Shown here: one piece after another, positions 20,863 through 32,200 of the stretch | How positions within the stretch are numbered: the stretch's first letter is position 1 | How the letters are laid out: every line of letters begins with the position of its first letter | Assembly (NCBI GenBank): GCA_021772135.1 | Contig: JADYXQ010000001.1 | Coordinates: forward strand, 1-64,000 | Origin: Candidatus Obscuribacter sp. | GTDB lineage: Bacteria; Cyanobacteriota; Vampirovibrionia; Obscuribacterales; Obscuribacteraceae | Direction: 5' to 3' | DNA: 64,000 nucleotides | Program-made: the position numbers and the translations under genes | Notes under the pieces: model-generated | Databases searched by the model: none | Seen by the model: only the letters and a program-made list of their open reading frames with translations | What the model was told of the DNA's origin: nothing

Positions 20863-22884
20863 ATGTCAAATTCACCGAGCCCTTTTTTAAATACCCTTAA
20901 AGAACGGCCATTGCTGGCAGACGGCGGCATCGGCACCCTTTTGTATTCAAGGGGAGCGTCCACCGATGCTTGTTTTGAACATCTGAACATTACGCGTCAA
21001 GAAACAATTCAACAACTTCACGTTGATTACATCAACGCCGGAGCTGAGATTATTGAAACAAACTCTTTTTCCGGTAACAGAATTAAACTTGCCAACAATG
21101 GCCTGGAAAATGATGTCTGGAAAATCAATGTCTGGGCGGCAAAAATCGCCCGTAACGCCCGGGAAATAGCAGGTCAACCGATTTTTGTGGCCGGATCCGT
21201 CGGACCAACTGGTAAACTCCTGCCGCCCCTGGGCGACACGGCCTTAGACGAACTCGACTGTGCCTTCAAAGAACAGATGGAAGCATTACTTGCCGGCGGC
21301 GTCGATCTGTTCATGATTGAAACCATGTCGAGTTTAGAAGAAACGGCCATTGCCGTGCGCGCCGCCCGCAGCTTGTCGAAACTACCTGTGGTGGCACAAC
21401 TGTCCTTCTCTGTGGAAGGGCACACATTACTTGGTGCTACACCTGAAGATGTGGCCAGATTGATTCGCGATTTGGGCGACGATATGCCCGATGTGATTGG
21501 TATTAACTGCGGTGCTGGACCGGGGCCGGTATTCGACTCTTTAATCAGACTGACAGCGGCTATACGCACCCTTGAAATTGATCCTGAGCGCCTCACATTT
21601 TCATGCTTGCCCAATGCCGGTCAACCGTCGTTGATTGGCGGCAGACCAATCTTTATGAGCAAACCGCACTATTGCGCTTCTTATATTGAGCCATATCTGC
21701 GAGCCGGTGCCAGAATTGTCGGCGGCTGCTGCGGCACCACACCTGAGCACATTAAAGAAATGCGCAAGAGTCTCGATTCTTACCTGGCTATGTCGGTGCA
21801 ACAACAAGCCGCGTCATCATCATCGTCATCATCATTATCTTCGTCGCAAACTACTGTGCTCTTTCATCCTGAATCTTTAGACTATCAAGATGACAGCCGC
21901 ACCCGCGAATCACAAGAAGACAAGACTATCTTATCAGCCTCCACACCAGCCTCCGCATCCGGCTCCGCTATTAACTTGAGCGATAGACTGAAAGCAATTA
22001 TGAAAGGCGAGGCTGATGATTTTTATATTTCAGTCGAATTAGATCCCCCTAAAGGTGCCGGCACCAAGAAAATTTTAGCGGCAGCCGACTTGCTTTATAG
22101 AGCCGGTGCCGATGCCATCAATGTGGGCGACAGCCCCATGGCCCGCGTTCGCATGTCGTCCCTGGCCACCTGTCAGCTTATCAGTCAACAAGTCGGTGTT
22201 GATACAATCATCCATTTCACCACCCGCGATCGCAACTTGATGGGTATGCAAGCAGATCTGCTTGGCTGCCAGGCACTGGGTCTGAAAAATATTCTTGCCC
22301 TCACCGGTGACCCACCGGCGCTGGGCAATTACGCGCATGCTACGGCAGTCTACGACGTCGACTCAATCGGTTTGATCAAAATCATTGCGCAACTGAATGC
22401 CGGCCAGGACATCGCCGGTAATACCATCGGCACCCCTCTCAATTTATCCATCGGTTGCGCTCTTAATCCTACTGCCCAGAACCGGGCCATGGAAATTGAA
22501 CGCTTCACTCGCAAAATAGAGGCTGGGGCTCACTTTGTCATGACTCAACCAATTTATCAGCTCAGTGATTTAACTGATTTCCTCGATGAATTCGGCACCC
22601 TTCACCTGCCGCTGCTTGTGGGCATCATGCCTTTGCACTCGAGCAAACATGCCGAATATCTGCACAATGAAGTGCCGGGTATTTCCATTCCTGAAAATAT
22701 TCGACAAGCTATGGCCGAGGCCGGCGAGCAAGGTTCACAAATGGGTCTGGAACTGGCAGAGCAGCTTCTTGAGCAGGTGCGCCACATTTGTCAGGGCACC
22801 TATCTGGTACCTTCATTCGGCCGATATGATGACATGGCTGCTCTTGTCACCAGACTGAAAAGCAAGCACGTGCAAAAAGTATAA
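20863..22884 (+). CDS. Bifunctional homocysteine S-methyltransferase / methylenetetrahydrofolate reductase (YitJ-like)
   Basis: N-terminal homocysteine methyltransferase domain (GGCCGTTPEHI zinc site), Ser-rich linker, C-terminal MTHFR domain (ALTGDPP, FVMTQPIYQ). Confidence 0.92.
   Translation: MSNSPSPFLNTLKERPLLADGGIGTLLYSRGASTDACFEHLNITRQETIQQLHVDYINAGAEIIETNSFSGNRIKLANNGLENDVWKINVWAAKIARNAREIAGQPIFVAGSVGPTGKLLPPLGDTALDELDCAFKEQMEALLAGGVDLFMIETMSSLEETAIAVRAARSLSKLPVVAQLSFSVEGHTLLGATPEDVARLIRDLGDDMPDVIGINCGAGPGPVFDSLIRLTAAIRTLEIDPERLTFSCLPNAGQPSLIGGRPIFMSKPHYCASYIEPYLRAGARIVGGCCGTTPEHIKEMRKSLDSYLAMSVQQQAASSSSSSSLSSSQTTVLFHPESLDYQDDSRTRESQEDKTILSASTPASASGSAINLSDRLKAIMKGEADDFYISVELDPPKGAGTKKILAAADLLYRAGADAINVGDSPMARVRMSSLATCQLISQQVGVDTIIHFTTRDRNLMGMQADLLGCQALGLKNILALTGDPPALGNYAHATAVYDVDSIGLIKIIAQLNAGQDIAGNTIGTPLNLSIGCALNPTAQNRAMEIERFTRKIEAGAHFVMTQPIYQLSDLTDFLDEFGTLHLPLLVGIMPLHSSKHAEYLHNEVPGISIPENIRQAMAEAGEQGSQMGLELAEQLLEQVRHICQGTYLVPSFGRYDDMAALVTRLKSKHVQKV
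21812..21847 (+). repeat. TCA/TCG trinucleotide repeat encoding a poly-Ser linker
   Basis: gcg tca tca tca tcg tca tca tca tta tct tcg tcg, giving ASSSSSSSLSSS. Confidence 0.9.
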
Positions 22885-23826
22885 TTACTGGCTAAAAATT
22901 GCTTGACTGCGCACCGCGCGCACATGAGTCTCTAACTCATGGGCTTGACCACTGCGGTTGGTTTTGCGCAAAAGCTTGGCATACTGCTCTTCTACATCGG
23001 CGAAGCGCTGATGATCTTTGCCGTAAATTTTTTGTCTCACTGCCAGTGCTCGTTTAAAATATGGTTCGGATAATTCAAAACGTTCCTGGAAATAATAGAG
23101 ACGGGCCAGATTTTTCAAAGAGGTGGAGACAAGCGGATGCTCGCCACCAAGCGATTTTTCACGAATTTGTAGAGCTTCAACTAAGAGTGGTTCCATTTCA
23201 CGATAAAGTTTGCGACGGCAATAATGATCGGCCAGCTTAGTCAACAAATCAGCCACGTGAGGGTGATCTTTTCCCATCATCTGGCGCACTGAGGCCACTT
23301 CCACTTCAGCATCTTTAACCTGGTCTTGCTCATCGGGAAAACCTGAGGGCCAGCCCAGGGCCATAGATGCAGGAATGGCATCTAATGACGTAGATGAATC
23401 TGTCAGTGACTGTTTCCATTCGCAAGCGGGACGCCGATAAATTGCCGTAGGCATCGGTGACGGGGTGCTTTTCTGACGAACGGTCAGGACTTTCTCAAGA
23501 CACTTTTTTGTATCGACAACTTCCGGACGGTAAGGTCCGAGAGTTCTTTCCATAATCTCCAGCGCCCGTCTATAAAGTGCTTCGGCATCTTCGAGCATAC
23601 CTTTATGGAAATAGAGATCCGCCAACTTTGATACAGTGGCCGCTACTTCAGGACTGTTTTGTCCCAGCGCTTGCTCCTGGATGGTGAGGAATTTCTCTAG
23701 TTCGGGGATCGTTTCACACTTCATGACTGCCTCTGATTGCTCTTTCTGTCGCCAGGTTTCCCGGTATAAAGCGGAAGTGGTTCGACGTCGATAAACATTG
23801 GTAAGTGGTTCCGCGGTGGTCGTCAA
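22885..23826 (-). CDS. TPR protein (kinesin light-chain-like repeats)
   Basis: EDAEALYRRALEIMERTLGPYRPEVVDTKKCL; LSEPYFKRALAVRQKIYGKDHQRFADV. Confidence 0.82.
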   Translation of the reverse strand: MTTTAEPLTNVYRRRTTSALYRETWRQKEQSEAVMKCETIPELEKFLTIQEQALGQNSPEVAATVSKLADLYFHKGMLEDAEALYRRALEIMERTLGPYRPEVVDTKKCLEKVLTVRQKSTPSPMPTAIYRRPACEWKQSLTDSSTSLDAIPASMALGWPSGFPDEQDQVKDAEVEVASVRQMMGKDHPHVADLLTKLADHYCRRKLYREMEPLLVEALQIREKSLGGEHPLVSTSLKNLARLYYFQERFELSEPYFKRALAVRQKIYGKDHQRFADVEEQYAKLLRKTNRSGQAHELETHVRAVRSQAIFSQ

Positions 23827-24156
23827 TGAAAGTCAAAAAATTCGGCTCTCGCTATCATTCTTACCCGGATGACCGGTCGGTTGATAGCCAGTTACCCTAT
23901 AACTTTGTACGGGATTCGTATAACTCTCCAAATTGTTGGCGACCAAAGTTCGAACAGAGCGCCAATACGTATGTTTGCGCCTCGGCCAAGCTAAGCCTAT
24001 AGGGTAGCCGCTACAGAAATACGGTCAAGCCCATACGTGGCCACTGCGGTACTGAGCTAGCATCAATATAGATAGGAGTTTCGTCGGCACTAACACTAGC
24101 AGGCGTGAACTGGCAGCCAGTTATCTGAAGAGGCATAAGTGGGGTTGAATTGGGGG

Positions 24157-25713
24157 ATGGCATCCTTTAAAGATACGATTATTCGGCTGTTGAAAAACAT
24201 AGTCGAACAAGCCGAGCGCGAGAAAAAGGCAGCAGAATTAAAAACCTTATCTAGCCAAACTAAAGATCTTCCGCCTGTTGCTGCAGCTGAAGTTGAACTC
24301 GTGTCGCCCGCCTGCCCTGAAGCAACAGCTGAAGTTATAACTGAGGCCGTAACTACTAGTGCTACCAATGACAGTGCTTCTTTGCACAATCTTCTGCACA
24401 AAGGCAAAGACAGTCTATCTACTCGCTTTCTAGCGGGCTCCTGCATCGAATTTGCTCTGCCGCCATTGACCTTAGCTGTGAGTGATAACCATAAACAGAT
24501 AAGAGATCCTAATTATGCTGGTGCCGAGCTCGACTCGACCTGGCATCATCTTGAGCCTGCTGAGTCAGCAAATGCGGCAGAACCAGCGCTTCTTGTTGAT
24601 CCTGCTAATGCTCTTCTGCCGGAGCAAAGCGCCGCCGACAAAGTCGCCAGAGCGGCGCGCATTATTACCCGCGACAATCAAACGCGCCTCTATTCAGGCT
24701 CTTCTGAAGGGGAGCCCAATTTGCTGGCTGCGCAATGGCAGTGCACTCCCGACCATACACTGGCAAGCGAGTCTTCTCCCAATGAAGAATCATTTAAAAA
24801 TGCGGCGGAAAATATCTCTACTTCCCCTGCCACTCTCGCCTGGCTATCATCTCTGGTATCACCGGAAGTGCGCGCCTCGGTGGCGTCCAACGAAAAAACT
24901 CCACCAGAGACATTGCGAAAACTGGCCAACGATGTAGATAGCAGCGTGCGTCTGTCCGTAGCCTCCAATCTGTCAACGCCCATAGATGTTCTGCGCACGC
25001 TGACGCGAGACACAAGTAAACTGGCCGCTTCTGAGGCACAGTCGGCACTGAGCGCTCGAGGTGATGTGGTGGAAGCCCAGCGCAACAGCCATAACTTGCT
25101 CTTCAACAATCGCTTCAATCCGACATCGAATCAAATCACAGCGTCTTACACGACCCTTGACGCCGTGGCCCCAGGCGGGTTAAACGACGGTAGCAAAGCC
25201 GACAGCGAGTGGCAATCGCTCAATACAGACGGCGCCAAGCAAGCGTACATTCAACAGAAAGACACAGTCAAAGACCTCAAATTCAATGCCAGCGTCAATA
25301 GCAATGGTCCGCGCAAGCCACTGCCAAGCTATCATGCGGCTTTCGACAAACCGCCGGAAGGGGCGTCGCCTGCTGAAGTTAATGCCTTTTATAAAATGGT
25401 GGCTACGCGCTTAAGCACACCGCCGGGCAAACTGCTTGAATTAGCTGCCAGTGAAAGTGTGGAAGTGCGGGCGGCAGTGGCTGAAAATCTCAACGCTCCC
25501 ATGGAAGCATTCATACTGTTAGCTAAAGACAGTCAGGCACAAGTAAAATTGCGCGTGATCGACAACTGCAATTGCCCGTCACAAGTGCTGGAAGATTTAA
25601 AAGAGGACCAGGATCCATATGTAGGCTACGAGGCAAAAAACCAGCTAAAGCGTTTGCAAAATATCGCCACGCAAGAGCGGTCCGCCAACCATAGCCTGGA
25701 AGGTCTGCTTTAA
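24157..25713 (+). CDS. Leucine-rich repeat variant (LRV)/HEAT-like repeat protein
   Basis: SPEVRASVASNEKTPPETLRKLANDVDSSVRLSVASNLSTPIDVLRTL; ATG at 24157 preferred to GTG at 24139. Confidence 0.78.
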   Translation: MASFKDTIIRLLKNIVEQAEREKKAAELKTLSSQTKDLPPVAAAEVELVSPACPEATAEVITEAVTTSATNDSASLHNLLHKGKDSLSTRFLAGSCIEFALPPLTLAVSDNHKQIRDPNYAGAELDSTWHHLEPAESANAAEPALLVDPANALLPEQSAADKVARAARIITRDNQTRLYSGSSEGEPNLLAAQWQCTPDHTLASESSPNEESFKNAAENISTSPATLAWLSSLVSPEVRASVASNEKTPPETLRKLANDVDSSVRLSVASNLSTPIDVLRTLTRDTSKLAASEAQSALSARGDVVEAQRNSHNLLFNNRFNPTSNQITASYTTLDAVAPGGLNDGSKADSEWQSLNTDGAKQAYIQQKDTVKDLKFNASVNSNGPRKPLPSYHAAFDKPPEGASPAEVNAFYKMVATRLSTPPGKLLELAASESVEVRAAVAENLNAPMEAFILLAKDSQAQVKLRVIDNCNCPSQVLEDLKEDQDPYVGYEAKNQLKRLQNIATQERSANHSLEGLL

Positions 25714-25722
25714 ATATCGGCT

Positions 25723-27078
25723 TTAAGTCAGGGCCGGCTGTAGCTTCGACACCACTGCAATTGATTCTTCGAGGGCTTTGAGGAATATGTCAATTTGTTC
25801 GTAAGAGATAACCAGTGGTGGTTCCACCCGCAAAACTCTGGCATTGATGTACGTACCAGAAATAAGAATGTTCCTGGCGAAAAGTTCTTTCGCTACTGAA
25901 TATCCGGTTTCATTGCTTGTGAATTCCATGCCGATCATCAGGCCCACACCGCGTATAACCGAGAGCACATTAGGATAACGCTTGGCCAGTTGATTCATTT
26001 TGGGAATCATATATTCGCCTTTTTCTTTAGCTTGCTTGGGCAAATCTTCATCAAGCAAAACTGAAATGGTAGCGATAGCCGCTGCGCAAGCCAGCGGATT
26101 GCCACCAAAAGTGGTGGTATGTAAAAATGGATTCTCTACATATTTGGCCCACACTTTTTCAGTACCCACTACAGCGCCAATAGGCATCACACCGCCGCCA
26201 AAAGCCTTACCCAGAGCCATCAAATCGGGAACGACACCCTCATAATCGCAATAGAACATTTTGCCGGTGCGACCCATGCCGCTTTGAATTTCATCGAAGA
26301 CCAGTACAGCGCCATATTTATCGCACAATTCGCGGGCCGCTTTTAAGTATCCTGGCGGTGCTACGTTGATGCCGCCTTCACCCTGTACCGGTTCCACCAC
26401 AAAAGCGGCAACCCGGTCGCCATTAAAATCAGCGCAGCTGAGTGCTGTTTCTAAGGCCTTAACATCACCAAATGGAATATGGCTCCAGCGCAAAAGAGGC
26501 ATGAAAGGTTCGCGGAACATGGCCTTTGACGTACCACCAAGAGAACCTAGTGTCTTGCCGTGAAAGGCACCAACTGTGCCAACAAAATGTTTACGGCCGG
26601 TGGCTAACATAGCCATTTTCATGCATCCTTCCACTGATTCCGTACCAGAATTGGAAAAGAATGAATAGTTGAGATCTCCGGGAGTAATCAGTGACACCAG
26701 GTGTGCCAGATAAGTACGCAATGGATCAATCAATTCTTGCGAGTGAATGGCCTGGCGCTGAAGCTGCTCGGTCACAGCTTTTAAGACGGTAGGATGACGG
26801 TGGCCGACGTTGTAGACGCCGAAGCCGCCCAACATATCGATGAACTCTTTTCCATTGATGTCGCGGAAGACAGCCCCGTTATCTTCCCATTCCACAGCAG
26901 TATAATCGGTACTGACAGACTTGCGGTATTTGAGAAAACCAGCGTTGACGTGGTCGGTCCAGTAGCGCACCGACTCTTCAATGACTTTATCGCGTTCGTC
27001 CTGGGTCAGCTCTTTCTTGCTGATCAGTTCCAGAACTTCCCTGGATTTCGCCTTAGCTTTTTCCAGATCTTGAGTCAT
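25723..27078 (-). CDS. Class III aminotransferase (putrescine aminotransferase-like)
   Basis: FSNSGTESVEGCMKMAMLATGRKHFVGTVGAFHGKTLGSLGGT...VFDEIQSGMGRTGKMFYCDYEGVVPDLMALGKAFGGG. Confidence 0.9.
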   Translation of the reverse strand: MTQDLEKAKAKSREVLELISKKELTQDERDKVIEESVRYWTDHVNAGFLKYRKSVSTDYTAVEWEDNGAVFRDINGKEFIDMLGGFGVYNVGHRHPTVLKAVTEQLQRQAIHSQELIDPLRTYLAHLVSLITPGDLNYSFFSNSGTESVEGCMKMAMLATGRKHFVGTVGAFHGKTLGSLGGTSKAMFREPFMPLLRWSHIPFGDVKALETALSCADFNGDRVAAFVVEPVQGEGGINVAPPGYLKAARELCDKYGAVLVFDEIQSGMGRTGKMFYCDYEGVVPDLMALGKAFGGGVMPIGAVVGTEKVWAKYVENPFLHTTTFGGNPLACAAAIATISVLLDEDLPKQAKEKGEYMIPKMNQLAKRYPNVLSVIRGVGLMIGMEFTSNETGYSVAKELFARNILISGTYINARVLRVEPPLVISYEQIDIFLKALEESIAVVSKLQPALT

Positions 27079-27197
27079 TTTCTTACTCCCTTACTAGTTA
27101 GCGCCTACGCTCTTTACGACAACGCCATATTCTACGCCTGTAGGACTTTTTTATCTATTGCAGTATGGTCTCACAGTAATATTGGCCAAATTGAGGC

Positions 27198-27725
27198 TCA
27201 GGGTAAAACGCCCCGGCTCCACTTCGAATTTTCGTTATCGAGAAATTTATACATGCGCACGCAGCTCATTTCTCGGCCGCCGGGCAAGGGGTGTCGGCCC
27301 AGCCCGTCGGTGACAAAACCATTGGCCAGATAAAAAGACTCGGCGTTAAGTGACGCATTGAGATTAAGCCAATCACCACCGGCTTGTTGCGCCTGACGCT
27401 CCAGTTCGGAAAGCAAAGCGCGGCCGATACCCTGCCTACCGAGACGCGGCAGCACATAACAAGCTCGCAGCTCATTGAAGCGCGGCACTATCACTCCGAA
27501 ACCGACCACACCACTATCCATCTCGGCAACAAGCACCACTTCGTCGTCTTGTTGCGGCCGACTGAGATAATTCGCGACACGCTCACTGTCTACAACCGGC
27601 GACCAGTCATCGAGAATATCTTCTTCATAATAATCCACCGGTTCACCGTGGACGGCTGCATAGTGCACGTCCAGGATGCCCCTTGCATCTTCCTCTGTGG
27701 CCAGGGATTTGCGAATGATCAACAT
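27198..27725 (-). CDS. GNAT family N-acetyltransferase
   Basis: YVLPRLGRQGIGRALLSELERQAQQAGGDWLNLNASLNAESFYLANGF. Confidence 0.85.
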   Translation of the reverse strand: MLIIRKSLATEEDARGILDVHYAAVHGEPVDYYEEDILDDWSPVVDSERVANYLSRPQQDDEVVLVAEMDSGVVGFGVIVPRFNELRACYVLPRLGRQGIGRALLSELERQAQQAGGDWLNLNASLNAESFYLANGFVTDGLGRHPLPGGREMSCVRMYKFLDNENSKWSRGVLP

Positions 27726-27758
27726 AGAGAGAAATTATACAGTTCTCAAACGAGCTTA

Positions 27759-28565
27759 TTAATAGCCGTTGACTGAGAGGCGACCATTAGCGTTTAAAAC
27801 CACACTGGTAGGAGGGGCAAATAGGTCGCGCACCTGTGGATCGTAAGTGACTAGAGGCTTGAGTGGGCGCGCCTTGAGGTTCAAATCTTCCAGGCGGGCG
27901 AAAGGTTTTAAAAATGACATTAAGGCGTCGACATTAGCTGAATTGACCCCACGATCAAAATAAAAGGAACTGAACAGTTTAGCGCGGCCATGGAGAGCAG
28001 GAGCGCCTGTGATATTGACCAGCGTGCCACCGTTAGTGAGGGAGCACAAATTCACTGTCAGATAATTAGTGGCCGATTCGCTTTCTTGCAGCTCTAGAAG
28101 CAAATGTCCCGAGTCGACGTCGGCCAGAAGAATTTCATAGCCGTCTAACTCAGCCAGGGCAAAGCCCACCAGGTCGCAGGCTTCAGAAAATGACTGGGGC
28201 AACTGAATAGAACGACGGCCGAAAGGTTTGCCGAAATGGCCAAGCTGCCAGGTGCGCACGAAGCTCAAAAATGACAGCAGTACTGCCGAGGCGATGGAAC
28301 CGCAGACCAGACTCGATAATATCCACTGAACGACCAGGTGATGATCGCCCGCCGACCAGAAGGTTTTGCCGGTGACCACAGCCACGGGAAACGCCAGGGC
28401 AATAGGCACGAAGAACACGGCACTGAAAGCAATAGCAGCAATCAAGCCAATCAGCAAACTTTGAATGAAGAACGGTGCTCCGTCAAGATCACCTATGGCG
28501 CGCTCAAGATCTACTATTTTGCGACTTTGCTCTAAAGATGAGCGCACTTTTTTAGAAGTATGCAT
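27759..28565 (-). CDS. Hypothetical membrane protein
   Basis: 268-aa ORF with two hydrophobic segments; no family recognised. Confidence 0.6.
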   Translation of the reverse strand: MHTSKKVRSSLEQSRKIVDLERAIGDLDGAPFFIQSLLIGLIAAIAFSAVFFVPIALAFPVAVVTGKTFWSAGDHHLVVQWILSSLVCGSIASAVLLSFLSFVRTWQLGHFGKPFGRRSIQLPQSFSEACDLVGFALAELDGYEILLADVDSGHLLLELQESESATNYLTVNLCSLTNGGTLVNITGAPALHGRAKLFSSFYFDRGVNSANVDALMSFLKPFARLEDLNLKARPLKPLVTYDPQVRDLFAPPTSVVLNANGRLSVNGY

Positions 28566-28654
28566 GCAAAACCTATGGGGGGTGACTTAGTAAATGCCGA
28601 CCTATCCAGTTTACGGGCGACTACGTGGCAAATACGTGACAACCGCGACAAAAA

Positions 28655-29221
28655 CTACAAAACTGCTGCTTGCTTACGTTCTATGTTGAAATATTTGGCT
28701 TGTGGGTGCACAACTACGATTGCCGAGGTGCTCTGCTCGGGCACCAGCTGAAATTCTTCAGACAGACTGACATCGATACGTTCCGGCTTGAGCAAAGTGA
28801 ACAACTGGCTCTGGTCTTCTAAATTGGGGCAGGCCGGATAACCGAAGCTGTATCTGGTGCCGCGATAACCCTGCTGGAAAAATTTCCGGCGGTCAGCTTC
28901 GTCAAATTGGCCATAACCGAGTTCAGCTCGAATTTGTTTATGCACCAACTCCGCCAGCGCTTCTGCCGACTCTACCGACAAACCATGGAAATAAAGGTAG
29001 TCAGAATAATGATTGCCCGCAAACAAGGCGGCGGCATGTGTACTGGCCACCTCGCCCATAGTGACTATCTGCGCTGGTAAAACGTCATATTCGCCTTGCT
29101 CGCCGCTGGCGAAGAAATCAGCAATGCAAAGTCTGCGACCAAATTGTTGGCGGGGAAAATCAAATCGCACCCACTCTTTTAACACGCCAAGCTCAGTAGG
29201 CGGAGTAGCCGGCTCGATCAA
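28655..29221 (-). CDS. metH: C-terminal part of MetH activation domain (same frame as the upstream metH ORF, after an in-frame TAA)
   Basis: VRFDFPRQQFGRRLCIADFF...QQGYRGTRYSFGYPACPNLEDQSQLFTLL...ADO-Met-binding activation-domain motifs; frame continuous with 29231-32251. Confidence 0.85.
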   Translation of the reverse strand: MIEPATPPTELGVLKEWVRFDFPRQQFGRRLCIADFFASGEQGEYDVLPAQIVTMGEVASTHAAALFAGNHYSDYLYFHGLSVESAEALAELVHKQIRAELGYGQFDEADRRKFFQQGYRGTRYSFGYPACPNLEDQSQLFTLLKPERIDVSLSEEFQLVPEQSTSAIVVVHPQAKYFNIERKQAAVL

Positions 29222-29230
29222 ATTTTCAGC

Positions 29231-32200
29231 TTAGCCACCGGCAGCGGCACCACATTGATAGACGACTACCTGGTTACCTTGCGAGCGGCAGGGGAAATAA
29301 CCGTAAACCGCTTTAGGCTGCAGCAAACTTTCAGCAATGCAACGAGCTTTCATATTTTCCAGCATCGGTGTAATTTTTTCCGCCAGCATTGCCTGATATT
29401 CGGTGTCACTGGTGGATCCCTGACGCACACGGAACTGGCCGCGAATCAGGGCGTTTTCGTTCAGGTATGAAAAAACTTCCCTCAAATCAAAATCACTCTG
29501 GGCTTTCGAACCCCAGAATGGCGGGGTAGCAATGGCCAGATCTCCCTGGCCTGAGCGCAAAACTTCTGAACGCAGCTGGGCTACCGCTAATTTCTCACTA
29601 CCATTCGCACTAGGATTGTCACTTTTTTTGTCGTCGTCTTCAGCAGTTTTACCGAATCTGATTTCATCAATGTCTTCCTCTTCATCGAGATCTTCGCACT
29701 CCACTGCCGGCGGCTTGGGCAGAAGCGACTGATCACCAGAGGCGATGGCTTCCATAATATGAAGGTCATCAAAAGCGTCTTGCCCATAATAAAGAGTGCC
29801 TTGATAAACTTTGCGGCAATCTTCTTCTACATATCTGCGCGTCAAGGCGGCGCCACCTAAAATTACAGGCACCGAAATACCCCGTTGATTGAGAATGGCC
29901 AGGTTCTCTTTCATGATTACCGTAGACTTCACCAGCAGGCCGCTCATACCGATACAATCAGCCTTGTGCTGTTCTGCCGCCGAAATTATATTTTCAATCG
30001 GTTGTTTGATGCCAAGGTTAATCACACGGTATCCGTTGTTTGTCAAAATGATGTCCACAAGATTTTTGCCGATATCATGTACGTCACCTTTGACCGTAGC
30101 CAGAACCATGATACCGCGGGTGGAGCCTTCGACCTTGTCCATAAATGGCTCTAAATAGGACACCGCGGCTTTCATTGTTTCCGCCGACTGCAGCACGAAA
30201 GGCAATTGCATTTTGCCGGAACCGAATAGTTCACCAACAACTTTCATGCCGTCGAGCAAAATCGAATTGATAATTTCCAGTGGCTTGTGCGTTTCCAATG
30301 CCTTATCGAGATCGACACTGAGAGCCACGCGATCGCCGTCAATAATACGCTGCTTCAAAATCTCTTCGACACTGGCATCGGCCTTGCGTTCAACCTTTGC
30401 GCTTGATCCTTTTTTGTCTTTGTAAAAATCAAGCAAGGCAAATAGCGGATCATAATCATTAGTGCGCTGATCAAAAATCAGTTTGTTGTGCATTTCTCTT
30501 TCGCTCTCATCTATTTTATAGAGCGGAAGAATTTTTTGGGCATTGATGATGGCCATATCAAGGCCATATTCCACAGCGTGATGAAGGAAAACAGAATTGA
30601 GAATGCGCCGAATGCGAGCGTCCATGCCAAAACTAATATTGCTCACACCAAGAATAGTGCGCACACCGGGCAAATTCTGCTTAATCAGCTTGATGCCATG
30701 CAAGGTTTCTAAACCAAGTTTTCGGTCATCTTCATTACCGGTAGACAAGGTAAAAGTCAGAGCGTCAAAAATCAGATCGTAAGGCGCCAGGCCGTTGGCC
30801 AGAGCTAAATCATAAATGCGTTTGGCAATGGCTAATTTTTTGTCGGCTGATTTAGCCATGCCCCCTTCGTCAATGGTGAGCGCCACAGCAGCGGCACCAA
30901 AACGTTTGATCAAAGCAATTTTTTGCAACATCTTCGCTTCGCCGTCTTCCAGATTAATGGAATTGACGATAGGTTTGCCGGCAATCAGAGCAAGAGACGC
31001 TTCCAGTACAGGATATTCGGTACTGTCCACCATGATGGGAATTTGTAATTCGGTGTTGAGCCGCTTGATGAATTGGCCCATGTCGGCCACTTCATCGCGA
31101 CCGACGTAGGCGGTGCAGACATCAAGAATGTGAGCGCCTTCGCGTTCTTGTTCGCGAGCCATGGCCACCATGCCGTCTAAATCACCGGCTTGCAAAAGGT
31201 CTTTAAATTTCTTACTGCCGTTGGTATTGGTGCGCTCACCGACAATCAAAGGCGGCTGATCGATATCAAAAGCCACCGACGTATAGATGCTGGCGGCAGC
31301 TGGAATAAACAGGGGGCGGCGCTCTTTGGGCGCTGTCTCGCCTACTCGCTTCACTACTTCAGCGAGATGGGCAGGAGTGGTACCGCAACAACCGCCGATG
31401 ATATTTACACCCTGGTCGCGCACAAAACCCAAAAGCGAGTCGGCCAACTCTGAGGGCGTGAGCTTGTAAACAGTCTGACCATCTACGTTTTCAGGCAAGC
31501 CGGCATTGGGCAGAACCGACACCGCCCGCAGTGCGTTCTGGCAGAGGTATTGCACCGGATCGATCATTTCTCTAGGACCGGTAGCGCAATTTATACCGAT
31601 TACATCAACCGGATAGGCCATTAAAGTGGTCAGGGCTGCCGAGATGTCTGTGCCCACAAGCATTGTGCCCAGCGGCGGAGCTTCCAGAGTAACCTGAGTG
31701 ATAATGGGAATGCGCCGGCCAATTACTTTGAAATAGTCTTCCATGGCAATGATTGCGCATTTGGCTTGCAGCAAATCCTGGCCGGTTTCAAATTGTAGAA
31801 CGTCCACTCCGCCATCAACTAGACCACGCACCTGCTCATAGTAAGAGGCGCGCATTTGCTCAAAGGCAATGTGGCCTAAAGAGGGAATTTTAGTAGTGGG
31901 GCCGATGGAACCGGAGACGAAGCGCGGCTTATCTTTGCTGTAGGCGCTGGCTACACATCTAGCCACTTCAGCAGCTTTTTTATTCAGTTCGTAAGTGCGT
32001 TCGGCCAGGCCAAACTCGGCCAGAACAATAGTAGAGCCGCCAAATGTGCAGGTTTCAACCACATCGCAGCCCACTTTGAAAAACGACTCATGGATTTCTG
32101 CAATTACATCCGGCCGGCTGGACACCAGTATTTCAGGGCAATTCTCACAGCCTTCATAATCATCTAAAGTGAGATCATAAGTGTGAACCGATGTGCCCAT

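Noticed and set aside
22964-22980. TTTTGCGCAAAA as a possible fifth repeat copy
   Set aside because: Inside the TPR coding sequence and lacks the CAGAGA/TCTCTG arms; the short palindrome is expected by chance.
27384-27776. 130-aa ORF antisense to the GNAT gene
   Set aside because: Overlaps a clear GNAT CDS; no independent support.
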